From assembly GCA_024741835.1 (NCBI GenBank), contig JAENRP010000017.1, positions 4,288-68,287 on the forward strand: a stretch of 64,000 nucleotides of DNA, written 5' to 3'. The translations under genes were made by a program, and so were the position numbers. The DNA is from Diplocarpon mali (Eukaryota; Ascomycota; Leotiomycetes; Helotiales; Drepanopezizaceae). The notes below the pieces were generated by a model. It did not search any database, was not told the DNA's origin, and was given only the letters and a program-made list of their open reading frames with translations. Of this stretch, positions 12,708 through 23,333 are shown piece by piece (within the stretch, counting starts at the first letter, position 1; the number at the start of each line of letters is the position of its first letter).

Positions 12708-13758
12708 TCTTCGGGGGCGGAACAACTCCTGCATGATTTTTTTGAAGCGATGAATTGAGGCGTTGGGATGATACTACGCATAGCATGGCTTTGGCATGTT
12801 ATTTGTTTCTTATTGTATTACTGTACTACATGTGTAGGATGCTGAGGTTAGATCTTGGCATTTACCTCGTAATTCTCTCCCTTGCGGTACATGTGCATCT
12901 CTTGACTGGATCCTTGCAGCACAGCGAATTTGCTCCTCCAAAGAATTAAGCTTCGAGTAGGATATTCAGCGCAGCGCTATTGGCACTTGTAGCCCCCTTC
13001 TCTCTCTTGGGAAATAATTGCTTGCGGGATGAGCTGAAAACGATGTTGCGCTAGGCAAATGCGGGAGCATTGAAAGAAGCACTGGCATACGACTCATGCT
13101 TAGCTGAACAGAGAGCTATACATTCATCGTGTTCTGCTATTCAGGGACCTCAGTTGCAAATGGTAGATTTCGGCGCTAGAAAACATTTACGGGCGCTTCA
13201 TTCAGTTGAATGAAATGGCGAATCCTTGCCACTTACTTCATCTACCGAAGAACTCGGGGCGCTTTCTACCTTTTTCATTCTGCCGTGTAGTATAACCTAC
13301 CTACCCTATAAGCGCAGGCGGCGTGAAAGATTTTCCCCTGGTAGTTCCGTAGAGAGCCCGTCAAGTGAAACAAAAACAAGCACGTAGTGCCAAGTTTGAT
13401 CACAGTGCCGTTACAACTCGGAGAAAAGCAATGTAGCACTCGGGAAAGGGTGGTTTGCATACTAGGTTCTAGGTAGGGAGGCAAGGTAGCATCGCGACAA
13501 TTGGATAAGTTCTGCACATTCGGAGCTCTCGTTAGCAGCAATCTCGGCCCGCATATACCACAAACAAGAAAGCCAAAAGAGGGGTGGTAATCAACGACTA
13601 GCTGATTCTGCTTATCCTGCCTCCGTGCTACGCTGAGTGCTTAGAGGCACCTTGTTGTAATGACAAGACTCCACGGGCGGTAACTATGCAAGTAGAAAGG
13701 TGGGTAGCCAAGCATTCAGCTTTTCAGTTGCTCACTTCACTTAATAAAAGGGGCAAAA
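12708..13758. other. intergenic, AT-rich, no gene seen
   Basis: This follows the DOA10 stop codon. The first part is likely its 3' untranslated region and terminator. No reading frame with protein-like composition was found; the longest open frames are short and Cys/Trp/Arg-rich. The spacer ends at the tRNA-Ser gene. Confidence 0.45.
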
Positions 13759-13858
13759 CGACACCTGAGTGATTCGAACACTCGCTCCCGAGGGAAATGC
13801 CTAACTTACTATGCAATCTGATAGCAGGGCATCGCGTTAACCACTCCGCCAAAGTGCC
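13759..13858 (-). tRNA. tRNA-Ser (anticodon GCT) with a 19-nt intron
   Basis: On the minus strand the acceptor stem pairs GGCACTT with AGGTGTC, allowing G-U pairs, and discriminator G is at 13759. The D arm is GCG...CGC and the anticodon stem is ATGCC/GGCAT. The loop before splicing is 26 nt. Removing 19 nt at 13803-13821, directly 3' of the purine following the anticodon (the standard nuclear tRNA intron site), leaves the 7-nt loop CTGCTAA with anticodon GCT at 13823-13825. A long variable arm (TCCC-TC-GGGA) and T arm GAGTG-TTCGAAT-CACTC complete a class II serine tRNA reading AGC/AGU. No CCA is encoded, as expected in a eukaryote. All stems close, so it is probably functional. Confidence 0.93.
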
Positions 13859-14954
13859 AAGTTTTAGTGCGCACCAGTTTTGCTTGATTATATTGCAGTC
13901 TAGAATCTGCGCAGCTCCGTGGTTGACCCCTCAACTGTGAGGGGTAATCGACTTGTTGGGGGCTATGGGGCTCGGGCAACTGGCAATTGGGTGGCCGGGA
14001 CCGACTTGCTGTCCACCCCCGAGATATCTCTCCCTCTACTTCATACGTATCCGTCATACCCAGATTGAATTCGGAGCATGGTACACAGTAACCGTACATC
14101 TTGTCGACCAGGTTTCTAGTTCGAATGCTTGTCGCTGGGTTAGTTGCTAGGCAGGGATGCGTCAACGTGCCAAGCCGATATATACACGCGCGAGCCTCTC
14201 TCAACTACGGACAACCTCAACCCCGTCCACCAGAAAAATAGCCGTGGCCCAGAGCACCAAACGCCACGAAAGGTCTGCTAGTACAACTGAAGCTTACCCG
14301 TCGTCTGCCAGGCGCCTCTCAAACCTCTGTCCGACACGAACTGCTCTTCTCCAGGCAGCGCAGCCGTCAATACGACGGCAGTCATGCTATGGTGCTATGT
14401 GCATTCATCTGTTTTCCAAAGCGTTCGCCGGAAATACGGACGTTGATATGGAAAGATCTTGTGACTCGGCCACGTAACACTCAGCCTCGTAGCCTAGATA
14501 GCGTAAGTGAAATCTTTGGATCTAGCGGGCCTCTGTTTCTTCCATTCCAGATTTCTGCGCACGCCCCATCTACCCCTTGATTTTGTTTCACTCCGCATCA
14601 CTGTAGGGACTTCCAAAGGTCAGATCACCCATTATCACCAACGGAACAAGGATCGAGATCGGGATATCGTCTACTGCGATCATGACAGAGGTTATACCAC
14701 GCAACCATGCTCCACCATTCTTAATCACGATAGGAGTGCTTTTGAAATGTTTCTCATCTCATCTCCCAGCGCATAGCCATAGTCACGAGTTATCCCATAT
14801 CAGCACGCCTCGTTAAATCGAGCATCTTATCATGCGACTCAGGCACCTCCTCTACCTTGACGCTATCAGACAGTATCTGCTCATCTTCCCAATACGAAGA
14901 CTCGATTGCATCCTGACTATTCGGTCGTACGACTTATCCCCTTCTTCTCTCCTC
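13859..14954. other. intergenic, no gene seen
   Basis: This lies between the tRNA-Ser gene and the 3' end of a decayed surface-protein pseudogene. Short open frames here are Ser/Thr/Arg-rich without domain-like features. A stretch near 14110-14130 (GTTCGAATGC) looks like a tRNA T-loop, but no stem or body of a tRNA can be built around it. Confidence 0.4.
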
Positions 14955-15579
14955 TTACAAAAACAACAAACCCACTGATACCAGCGTACTAAGCAAGACA
15001 AAAGCCGTCGCGGCTCCAATGCTTATATCGATCGTTGCGCCTCTCGCTAATCCAGATCCGTGACTCAAGACTGAAGATTCTGTGCTGGTCGGTAAGTTCT
15101 CCGAGGTCATGGTGTCTGCGACTTGATGAGTATGTTTGGCGAACAGAATTACGTTGACTTTCCCCCCTAAATTGACCTCTCTGCAGATATCGAAGTACTG
15201 GTCGTCGTCCACGTGCCATCTTCACCATCCTGTACATACGTGACCATCTGGGCTGGTAGCGGTAAATGGCACTAGGAGGGACTCGGCGCGGTGGCCCAGT
15301 TGACGAAGTTGTAGCCCCTGTATATAGTAAACAAAGTATCGATACAACAGCGACGAGTCGAATACATACGAAGGACAGCACGCGACCCTCGTGCTACTCG
15401 CATCCAGCACGCTCGTGGCCATGGTCTTGTACGCTTCTGGACATGTGATTTTAAACCCTCCCAGCTCGATTCCAGAGGCCATTTTCCAGGCTTTCTCTTG
15501 CTCCCACCATTGCGTGGATTCGGGCAGCAAATATGAGTTGAGAAAACAGAGCCAGAATAAAAAGCGAATAGCTTCTCAT
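14955..15579 (-). pseudogene. degenerate secreted/single-TM surface protein gene
   Basis: Read on the minus strand, pieces of one protein appear in order but in shifted frames. First comes a signal peptide-like start at 15579 (MRSYSLFILALFSQLIFAA), then an ectodomain part containing ITCPEAYKTM and CCPSGY. CCPSGY is restored only when a normal 52-nt intron (15318-15369, GTATGT...TACAG) is removed. After that come YNFVNWATAP, TYVQDGEDGTWTTT, and finally a juxtamembrane and transmembrane tail (SIGAATAFVLLSTLVSVGLL) ending at 14955. Lesions are a frame change between signal peptide and ectodomain, an in-frame TAG at 15272-15274 where Gln would fit (CAG to TAG), and a frame change near 15170. This layout resembles Cys-containing, mucin-like single-pass proteins common in filamentous ascomycetes. 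The assignment is by pattern, not search. Confidence 0.6.
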
Positions 15580-16119
15580 CGCCGTTCGTGGCTGGCTTAA
15601 TAAAGAGAGAGGAGCAGCTAGATTGAGAAAGGTAGGCTGTGCTGAGCGGGAGGAACCTCGTCGTGACGCTCGTGACCAGCGGCGAGACCGACGTCCACAC
15701 TCATGTGCTCGTCGCAGAAACAGACACAGACACAGACTCAAAGAGAGGAAAGAAACGAGAGACGAGGATGAAGTCGCGAAGCACCCGGCCGGACCTTACA
15801 TAAATCGGGAAGCGTATATATTCCCACGACACGCTGTGCTTCCTTCAAAGAGCACTGCAGCCCGAGATGCACATTAAGATGCGGGAATAGCGTCGCGTAG
15901 ATCCCGCAGACCGCTCACGGGATGGGTCTTACTAGCGTCGGCAGAACCAGGGATATCGCAGAAAAAGTCCCTGACTGCCATAGGCCCGTGACACGACTTG
16001 TCAACACCTCGTCGAGAACCTCACGCGCGTCTACCAGATGTCCCTATCGAGATCATACGCGCCCTCGACGTCCAACTTCTCCCCAAAGCAATAAATAATC
16101 GCTCTGCGCATCCGCCAAG
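15580..16119. other. intergenic upstream of NUC1
   Basis: Divergent spacer between the pseudogene and the nuclease gene. It includes an AT-rich GTATATATTCC element near 15819-15830 that could be an old TATA box. No gene is seen. Confidence 0.35.
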
Positions 16120-17169
16120 ATGTCAAAGACTACTCTAGCGATCATAGCAGCTGTCAGCGCAGCGACAGGAGCCGGCGTCACAGCAGCGATGTATTCCACT
16201 CGCTCAGAGAAGAAATTTCAAGCCGTCCAAAGCTCTACCTCGCTCTCCACCACATCTACCACATCTGCTCCAGGACCGATACCAGGCAATTTGCCCGTCC
16301 CGATCACCTCCGAAGTACCACCTGTCGACCCAACAGGGCTCTTTCAATATGGCTTTCCCGGGCCCGTAGCTGACCTCGCAACACGGAACGCTCTCGTCTC
16401 TTCGTTCGACCGACGACTGCGAAACCCCTCCTGGGTCGCCGAGCACATCACGCCTGCATCCCTCGCCGCCTCCAGCGGCGACCGCAAACACAGCATCTTC
16501 CTCGAAGATCCTTCGGTCCCCGAAAAATTCCGTGGGAAGCTCAAGGACTACTTCCGGAGCGGGTATGATAGAGGCCATCAAGTGCCAGCCGCCGACGCGA
16601 AATGGAGCCAGGAAGCAATGAATGATACCTTCTATCTTTCGAACATGTGTCCGCAGGTTGGGGAGGGCTTTAACCGCGATTACTGGGCGCACTTTGAGGA
16701 CTTCTGCAGACGCTTGACGCAGCGGTATCCTTCTGTACGCATCGTTACCGGGCCTTTATACCTACCCAAACGCGATGCGGATGGCAAGTGGCGCGTCTCG
16801 TACGAAGTCATCGGCAACCCGCCGAATATCGCCGTGCCGACGCATTTCTACAAGGTGATCTTCGCAGAGGACGGGACGACCACAGGGCCGGTCGCGGTCG
16901 GGGCGTTCGTGCTGCCGAACGCGGTGATCCCGAATGCGAAGCCGATCACGGACTTCGAGGTCCCGGTCGAGGCGGTGGAGAGGGCGAGTGGGCTGGAGTT
17001 TGCGAGTAAACTGCCGTTGCAGAGGCGCAAGAGACTTTGTGCGGATACGACGTGCTCGCTGGTTATTAAAGAGTATGCGGATCGGCAGAAAGCGTTCGTG
17101 AAGGGGCCGCAGGGTGAGAGGAGAAGTCCGAGAAATTTGCCGCCGTCGGGTGAGAGTGCGAACTTGTGA
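16120..17169 (+). CDS. NUC1: mitochondrial DNA/RNA non-specific endonuclease (EndoG/NUC1)
   Basis: Intronless, 349 residues, close to the usual length for fungal NUC1. The N-terminus (about residues 1-25) has a hydrophobic, Ala/Gly-rich segment (TLAIIAAVSAATGAGVTAAM) typical of the mitochondrial inner-membrane anchor. The beta-beta-alpha-Me nuclease core carries the DRGHQVPAAD motif around residue 150, whose His is the general base, and a downstream Asn-rich helix (NDTFYLSNMCPQ) with the Mg-binding Asn. The enzyme degrades DNA and RNA in mitochondria and in the nucleus during cell death and recombination. The ATG sits in a CAAGATG context directly before the anchor. The 3' half of the gene is noticeably GC-richer than the 5' half. 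Confidence 0.93.
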   Translation: MSKTTLAIIAAVSAATGAGVTAAMYSTRSEKKFQAVQSSTSLSTTSTTSAPGPIPGNLPVPITSEVPPVDPTGLFQYGFPGPVADLATRNALVSSFDRRLRNPSWVAEHITPASLAASSGDRKHSIFLEDPSVPEKFRGKLKDYFRSGYDRGHQVPAADAKWSQEAMNDTFYLSNMCPQVGEGFNRDYWAHFEDFCRRLTQRYPSVRIVTGPLYLPKRDADGKWRVSYEVIGNPPNIAVPTHFYKVIFAEDGTTTGPVAVGAFVLPNAVIPNAKPITDFEVPVEAVERASGLEFASKLPLQRRKRLCADTTCSLVIKEYADRQKAFVKGPQGERRSPRNLPPSGESANL

Positions 17170-17439
17170 TTTGGACACGTATTTAGAGGTGAGTTGAGGA
17201 TGCATAGACAGGTCAGGGAGGAGAGGAGTATTTGTATTGCATTATACCATGGAGTTGGTCATGCGCGGGCCCTGTATTTACTGTAGTTCACACATCACAA
17301 ATCATGTAATTTATTTTTCTGAGAATCCTTTTGAAGAATTAAAATTTTCCGTCTGCATCGAATCTCGAGACATGATCAGTTTCGATAACGCCAAATCCGC
17401 CCGGTTGTACAAGTATCTCAAGAATTCACACAGAGATCG

Positions 17440-19641
17440 TTACCTGGCACGAGTAAACTTCCCTTTCCTCTGCTCCGCCTGCAAACTCTCCGCCTGACTT
17501 GGCAGCGGTCCCCGTCTCCTTACCGACGCCACGCCACTCGCCTGTTCACTGCCCTGCCGGGTCTCTTCAGGATACCCACCACGGCCCGTGCCCGGGATCT
17601 GGAACGGAGGCTGCTGCCCTACGCCAGGCGGTAGGAATCCAGGAGGTGGCGGGGGCGGCATACCGGGGATCATCATGCCAGGCGGGGGTGGGGGCATCCG
17701 TCCGTGTATTGGAAGCGGCAAGCCCGCTTTTTGCATCAACTCTGCCAGAGCCGCGAGATTGGGGGGATTGTTAGGATCCAGGCCGGGTGGCGGGGGAGGC
17801 ACAAGGGGAATTTGGGGCGGTGGCTGGAACTGGTGCATCGATGGCGGGGGGGCATTGCCCATGCCGGGGATAATTGGCTGCGAACCTGGTAGCGGTAATC
17901 CTGGGATCCCGGGGAAGCTTGGGAGCTTGGACGGCATTTTCTGATCGACCAAGCCTTCGGTTTCGTCTTCAAATTCTTGCTCTTCTTCCTCTTGTCTTTG
18001 ACGACGGCCGCCACGACGGTCCCAGGTACCCTGCTGCTCGGCGGCTGTCTCGCCAATGTGGTGTCTGTCGTTGGGGATGTCAGTATCGCCGGGACGGGCG
18101 CGTGTCCAGAATTTCGTGGTGCGGTCATTGGAGCCTGTGGCGAGGAGGTGGCCAACGGGATGCCAGTCCATGGACCAGATGGGATATTCATGGGCGTTGC
18201 CGATTCTGTGGGCTGGGTAGATGGTCTGAGCTGTTGCGGTGGAGGGTGAGGAGCTGTCCCATGGTGCGAGGGTGGGAACTGCTTCTGGGGGGTTGTTGGG
18301 CTCGTCGAGCAGGTAGTGGAAGATTGTTCCGTCACCACCACCGGTACTGAGCATGTTGGAGTGGAAGGGGTGCCATGTTAGCGTTGAGATCTCTTTTTCG
18401 TGTCCCTTGAGCAGGACAATGTCACGCATCATTCGCAGGTCAAATACACGTGCTATTTGGTCTCGTGCGGAGGATGCCAGACAGTTGCCTCTGACTCGTT
18501 CGAAGACCGTCTTGGTGATGGTGTTCTTGTGGCCGTGGAGAGTAGTCAGCACTCGGCTCGTTCGAGGGTCCCATAGCTTCATGAGATGGTCCTTTGATCC
18601 AGATACCAGCAGACCTTTCGTAGGGTGCCAATCGACGCTCTTCACGTCCCAGCCGTGGCCAGTAAGGATTGATTCTTCGGTCCCTAGAGCGAAATCGAAA
18701 ATCTTGAGAGATGAGTCGTCGGCAGCCGTGACAAATTTTGAATCGTTCGGACTAAAGGCAATATCCCTGATCGCATCATTATGCCCTTGGATAACCTTCA
18801 CATTATTAAAGTTGGGCTGCCAGTACTTGACCACGCCATCATGATCAGCTGATATTAGCCAGTCATTGTTGTGCGAATAACACAGAGCTCGGATCGCAAC
18901 ATCGTGTGCTTGCATGATGGTCTCGAAATTGAAACCCGTTCCATTCCACAGGGTAAATTCGCCACTGCTGGATCCTGTGAGTAACCTCCGACCTTCAGGT
19001 GTCCATCGGACGACGTTGACTGGGTGTTTGTTTTTATTCAGTGAGGTATGGAGATGGCGAGCAGGTATAGTGTCAGCTGGCTCGTTTACTCGGGCTAGCG
19101 GTGGTATCATCTAAACATGGTCAGTTTGGGTGTATATACTACTGTATGAGCTTCAAGAGAGGGCTTACATCGATGATATAACTGGCACTGGGCCTCTCAA
19201 CCTCCCCTTGATACCCGCCTTTAAACCTGGGCTGCCGATTCCGTATCCAGTGCACCATAGTTGATCCATAATCAGTAACAGGTCCTGGTAGAGCATGTTA
19301 GTCTAATTATTTTCATAATCTCAACGACTTCGCGGCTTTGAGATCTGTAAGAAGCATCACGTGCTAGGTACTGAAATGCGACAAAAAATCCATTCGTAAG
19401 ATCAAATGAGGCAAAAGCTGTAGGGTACCTGGTGCTTCGAAAGAACCATCGGGGCAAAAATGACATTTGATCCTGAGATCCGCTCGAAATCGAGATCGAA
19501 AGTCTTCATTCACCCTCTGCTCATTTCATCCATCAAGTCCAACTTACGTCTACCACGTCCCCGAATAAATACCCCTTCGTATCCGCCGCCGCCGCCGCCT
19601 TGCCCTCCAGACTCGCGCTCACCACGCTGTTCGTGTGCCAT
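17440..19641 (-). CDS. PFS2: polyadenylation factor subunit 2 (WD40, WDR33 homologue)
   Basis: Three exons are inferred: 19641-19548, 19284-19169 and 19110-17440, encoding 626 residues. Exon 1 gives a Gly-rich N-terminus ending RGRGR, which joins exactly to [16 protein letters not shown] in exon 2, a signature of this family. That requires a 263-nt first intron, long for this window. Exon 3 contains about seven WD40 repeats (for example [20 protein letters not shown] and [15 protein letters not shown]). It ends in a long Pro/Gly-rich tail with PPPPPG runs, as in filamentous fungal Pfs2. The protein is part of the cleavage and polyadenylation factor and recognises pre-mRNA 3' ends in the nucleus. 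An additional small exon within the first intron cannot be excluded, but none is needed for the frame. Confidence 0.92.
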
Positions 19642-20221
19642 AGTCACTACCGTGTCATTCTCGGTACTTGGACACTGTCAGATGAGGCTCTTGCGCGGCA
19701 ATGGAATGACCAGGCCCGTATCGTAATTGTTATAGCGTGGGGCGAGGTGGAGGAAGAAGTCCCACGAGATGTCCTGTCGCGAAGCTCTGTCGCTTGGTCA
19801 GATACCAGGGATCACGTTTCTCGAGAGAAACCATTACATATGTCGGGGCGGATTATCTCCATCTCCTAGCGCGAACCCGACTTGGGCCTTTAGCTTCTCA
19901 ACGGCTTGACGCCCTAATGCAAAGCAGATGCAGCCAATTGAACTTGCAGTTCGGAGCAGCTCTTCGCTCAATGGTATCGAGAGTATATTTCAAGCTTTCT
20001 CCTGTCATCACCCATTCGTGTTTCCAAGCCTTCATTTCGTCACCCTCTCTCTGCCGTTCATACTTGCCCCACTGCAATCGTCCCACTTCTGGCTGCTCGC
20101 ATTGATTCCTTGTTATCGTTCCCTTCACTTCATCCTCAACGTCCAAGGTCGTTTTTGTATTCCTTAGAGGGTCCAGATACTTTTACGGTATCGTCGATCA
20201 TAGTTGTTTATCTCCAGAAGA
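19642..20221. other. divergent intergenic region between PFS2 and DGAT1
   Basis: This 580-bp spacer holds both promoters. It includes CT-rich tracts near 20030-20120 that often precede fungal transcription start sites. No coding frame was accepted. Confidence 0.4.
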
Positions 20222-21916
20222 ATGACGACTTCCATCAAGACTTCAACGGCGACTGGGACAGACGTCTCCATTGAGGCTCCTATCAAACGACATTCACATG
20301 TCAAATCCAGAATCAACGGATTTTCCTCTGCGCCACAGCGTCTCGCCCCTCTGGCACCTATCCGCATGAAGAGGAAATACCGTCATGTCGCAGCTGCGCA
20401 TTCGAATCCACGGACATCATGCCTCAGTCACGAATCCGAAGCTTCCCCAAGTTTCCTGGGCTTCAGGAACTTGATGGTTATCGTCCTCAGTCAGTATGCC
20501 AGCAGCTTGAGCTTGGATAGGAAACTGACTCACTATAAGTTGTGGGAAACCTGCGTCTGATGCTTGAAAACTTCAAAAAGGTAGATATTGGCGAGTCTCG
20601 CTTGATCAAGGCTAATTGGGTCCAGTATGGAGTTTTGATATGCGTGCGATGCCACGATTACAAACGACAAGACCTTATCCTCGGTGCCGCGTTGTACTTT
20701 ATCATACCATGCCACCTGTTTCTCGCGTACGTCGTCGAACTAGTCGCCGCACAGCAGGCTGAAAGATCGCTTCGAAGTGGGAGAGAGAGGTCCGGAACGG
20801 CTACACCCGGAGGAAGCTATGTTGCATCGGATGAGGAGAGATTGAAGTTCCAATCGACTTGGAAGATCATTGCCTGGATCCACGGAATCAATGCCTCCCT
20901 CTGCCTGCTCATCACTTCCGTCATTGTTTACTTCTTCATTCACCATCCATTAATTGGGACGCTGTGCGAAGTTCATGCCATTATAGTCTGGCTAAAGACT
21001 GCCTCATACGCATTCACAAACCGGGATCTTCGACATGCGTACCTGCACCCTTCGAAAAGAGAGGAAGATGCTCTCCCAGAGATTTACAGCCAGTGTCCGT
21101 ATCCTCAGAACATCACATTAAGCAATCTCACTTATTTCTGGTGGGCTCCGACCTTGGTGTATCAGCCAGTATATCCGAGGACTACCAAGATCCGTTGGGT
21201 ATTTGTCGGTAAGCGGATGGCCGAGGTATTCGGACTTAACGCTTTCATGTGGATCGCGAGTGCGCAGTACGCTGCGCCAGTACTTCGAAATTCTCTCGAG
21301 GAGATAGCCAATCTCAACCTCGTCTCGATCCTGGAAAGACTCATGAAGCTATCCACCATCAGCTTGGTGATCTGGCTAGCTGGGTTCTTCGCACTCTTCC
21401 AATCATTCTTGAATTCACTAGCCGAGGTGATGAAGTTTGGAGACAGGGAATTCTACACTGATTGGTGGAATAGTCCAAGTGTGGGAGTCTACTGGCGAAC
21501 CTGGAATAAGCCTGTCTACCAGTTCATGAAGAGACATGTTTTCTCGCCTTTGATTGGTCGAGGTTGGAGCACCGGTGCTGCGAGTATTGCGGTTTTTGTA
21601 TTCTCTGGTGTCCTTCACGAGTTATTAGTCGGTATCCCGACACATAATATTATCGGCAAGTCGAGGTCAACATTCACTTGCGCTCAAGTACTGACATACT
21701 GTAGGGGTTGCTTTCATTGGTATGGTAGCCCAATTGCCACTCATTGCTATCACAGCCCCCTTAGAGAAGATGCAAGGAATAAACGGACGTATTGTTGGAA
21801 ACTGTATCTTTTGGGTTTCATTCACGCTCATCGGCCAGCCCCTAGCCGCACTCCTCTACTTTTTCGCTTGGCAGGCCAAATACGGAACTGTCAGCAAAAG
21901 CGTTTCAAAAGCATAG
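20222..21916 (+). CDS. DGA1-type DGAT1: diacylglycerol O-acyltransferase 1 (MBOAT family)
   Basis: Exons 20222-20489, 20540-21655 and 21705-21916 encode 531 residues. The join MVIVL|IVGNLRLMLENFKK matches the conserved first membrane segment. Further motifs are the acyl-CoA-binding FYTDWWNSPSVGVYWRTWN and the catalytic His region LHELLVGIPTHNIIG|VAFIGM. Many hydrophobic segments fit an ER multi-pass MBOAT enzyme that makes triacylglycerol from diacylglycerol and acyl-CoA. The HELLVGIPTHNI version is DGAT1-like rather than sterol O-acyltransferase-like. Intron 1 (20490-20539) ends in AAG after a CTGAC branch site. Intron 2 (21656-21704) has a GC donor (ATCG|GCAAGT) and TAG acceptor, the only way to keep the conserved join. 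The ATG at 20222 is the first in frame; the N-terminus is disordered. The symbol is by family only and should not be read as the DGAT2 gene of yeast. Confidence 0.9.
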
Positions 21917-21975
21917 CTTACCTTGTTCAAATATTGGATACACAGCAAGCACATTACTTTCCTCAATTGGCTGAA

Positions 21976-23076
21976 TCATGACACTCTATCATTCTCCGCA
22001 CTAAGTTCTGCCGCCATGCCGCCTTTATCCCTCTTCTTCCCATCCTCCTCTAACCTCCGCTCAATAAAACTCGACATCTCCTGGACCTTGGCGCGCGCCA
22101 CCTCGACACAGTTCAGGATCGTCAGCGCATGCACAGGCACGCCGCCCAACTTGGCAATCTGGCACACCTCCCCATGCTTATTCATCCCGACCGTCACGGC
22201 CCCCTCCCTCAACTGCTCCTCCAACAACCCAGCATCTAGCAAAACCTTCTCCTTCTCTCCCTCCCCCTCCTTGCCCAATATGCCCTCCCCATAGAAACTA
22301 AACGTCACACAGAGCGGGAAATGCAGCAGGCTCAACTTGACAGGCTCCCTCTCTGCCGCACTATACAGGACGACCTCCTCGCCCCTAGTCTCAGTATCCA
22401 GTTTCCGGAAATGCTGCAGGCCGGCGATGACGGCCATGCACGCGGCGTCAGTCAGGTTGCCGTCGTGGGACAGGACATGCACGTCTGCGCGGACGGCCCA
22501 GACCTTCGAGCCGGCGATTAGGCAGAGGGACTCAGTGTCGAGAGCTCCCGAGCGCCGGATGGTCTTCTCGAGGAGGCGCGAGAGCAAGGTCTCGGTCACT
22601 GATGGCCGCGAGAGGGCTTCGATGGAGGGGGAGAGCATGGGGGAGAGTTCGGTGTTGATGGTAAAGAGGCCGTCGGTTGGGCGGTCGGGAAGTGGGGTGG
22701 CGACTGTGGCGGAGATGTGGGTGTGAATTCTGGAGAGGGTGGTTAGTGAGGGGTTCTTTTGAGGGTTGGAGGAGAAGGAGGGGGCGTGTTAAGCATGCAT
22801 GGTAGATTGAAGGGAGTTGATTGATGCTAGCATACAGCATGGGGCTTTGGCAGAACTAATAGCTATTTGTCGTACAATCCAGGCCAGATATTGGAGGAGA
22901 ATAGCAGCCTACCTCGTCTTCCCCAACCTCAAATCCACCACCCCCAGCTCGTCCCCGAAATCCAGCTCCACGGCGCGGTAGTGGTCCAGCGCCCTGCCGT
23001 CCAGTCGTATGTTTTCCTGCAGAGCTTTGGCAAAGAAATGCCGCTCGTTAAGTGACGGCTCGACTTCGCGTGGCAT
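21976..23076 (-). CDS. RRP45: exosome core subunit Rrp45 (EXOSC9, RNase PH-like)
   Basis: Exons 23076-22913 and 22729-21976 (183-nt intron) encode 305 residues. The start is typical for Rrp45: PSLNERHFFAKALQENIRLD followed by GRALDHYRAVELDFGDELG. The join RLGKTR|IHTHISATVATPLP continues the RNase PH fold, and TDGLFTINTELSPM follows. This subunit is part of the six-membered RNase PH-like ring of the RNA exosome and is not itself catalytic. It acts in rRNA maturation and RNA decay in nucleus and cytoplasm. The gene is convergent with DGAT1, with only 59 bp between the stop codons, and divergent from CWC15 across 257 bp. Confidence 0.93.
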
Positions 23077-23333
23077 CGTTGGGCGTGTGCGTAGTTGGTT
23101 GAGCGAGGGGTGCTAGCTGAATGCCTTGTGATGGAGCTCAAGGCTGGGGAAAGGTAAAGTTGATAGCGGCAAAATTCGGAGCAGGAGTCAATTTACGCGC
23201 GCGATTGGCTACTGAGAGGGCGGTGAAGCTAGTGCACGGAACTAGCCGAGTGAATCTGGAAGCTTTTGTTCATGGGGCGTGATATACCAAGCACCGCGAA
23301 CTGCGAAAGCATCAACCGCACTGTACCCCAACC

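Noticed and set aside
14080..14180. tRNA-like TTCGAATGC element
   Set aside because: Only the T-loop resembles a tRNA; no acceptor, D or anticodon stems pair around it.
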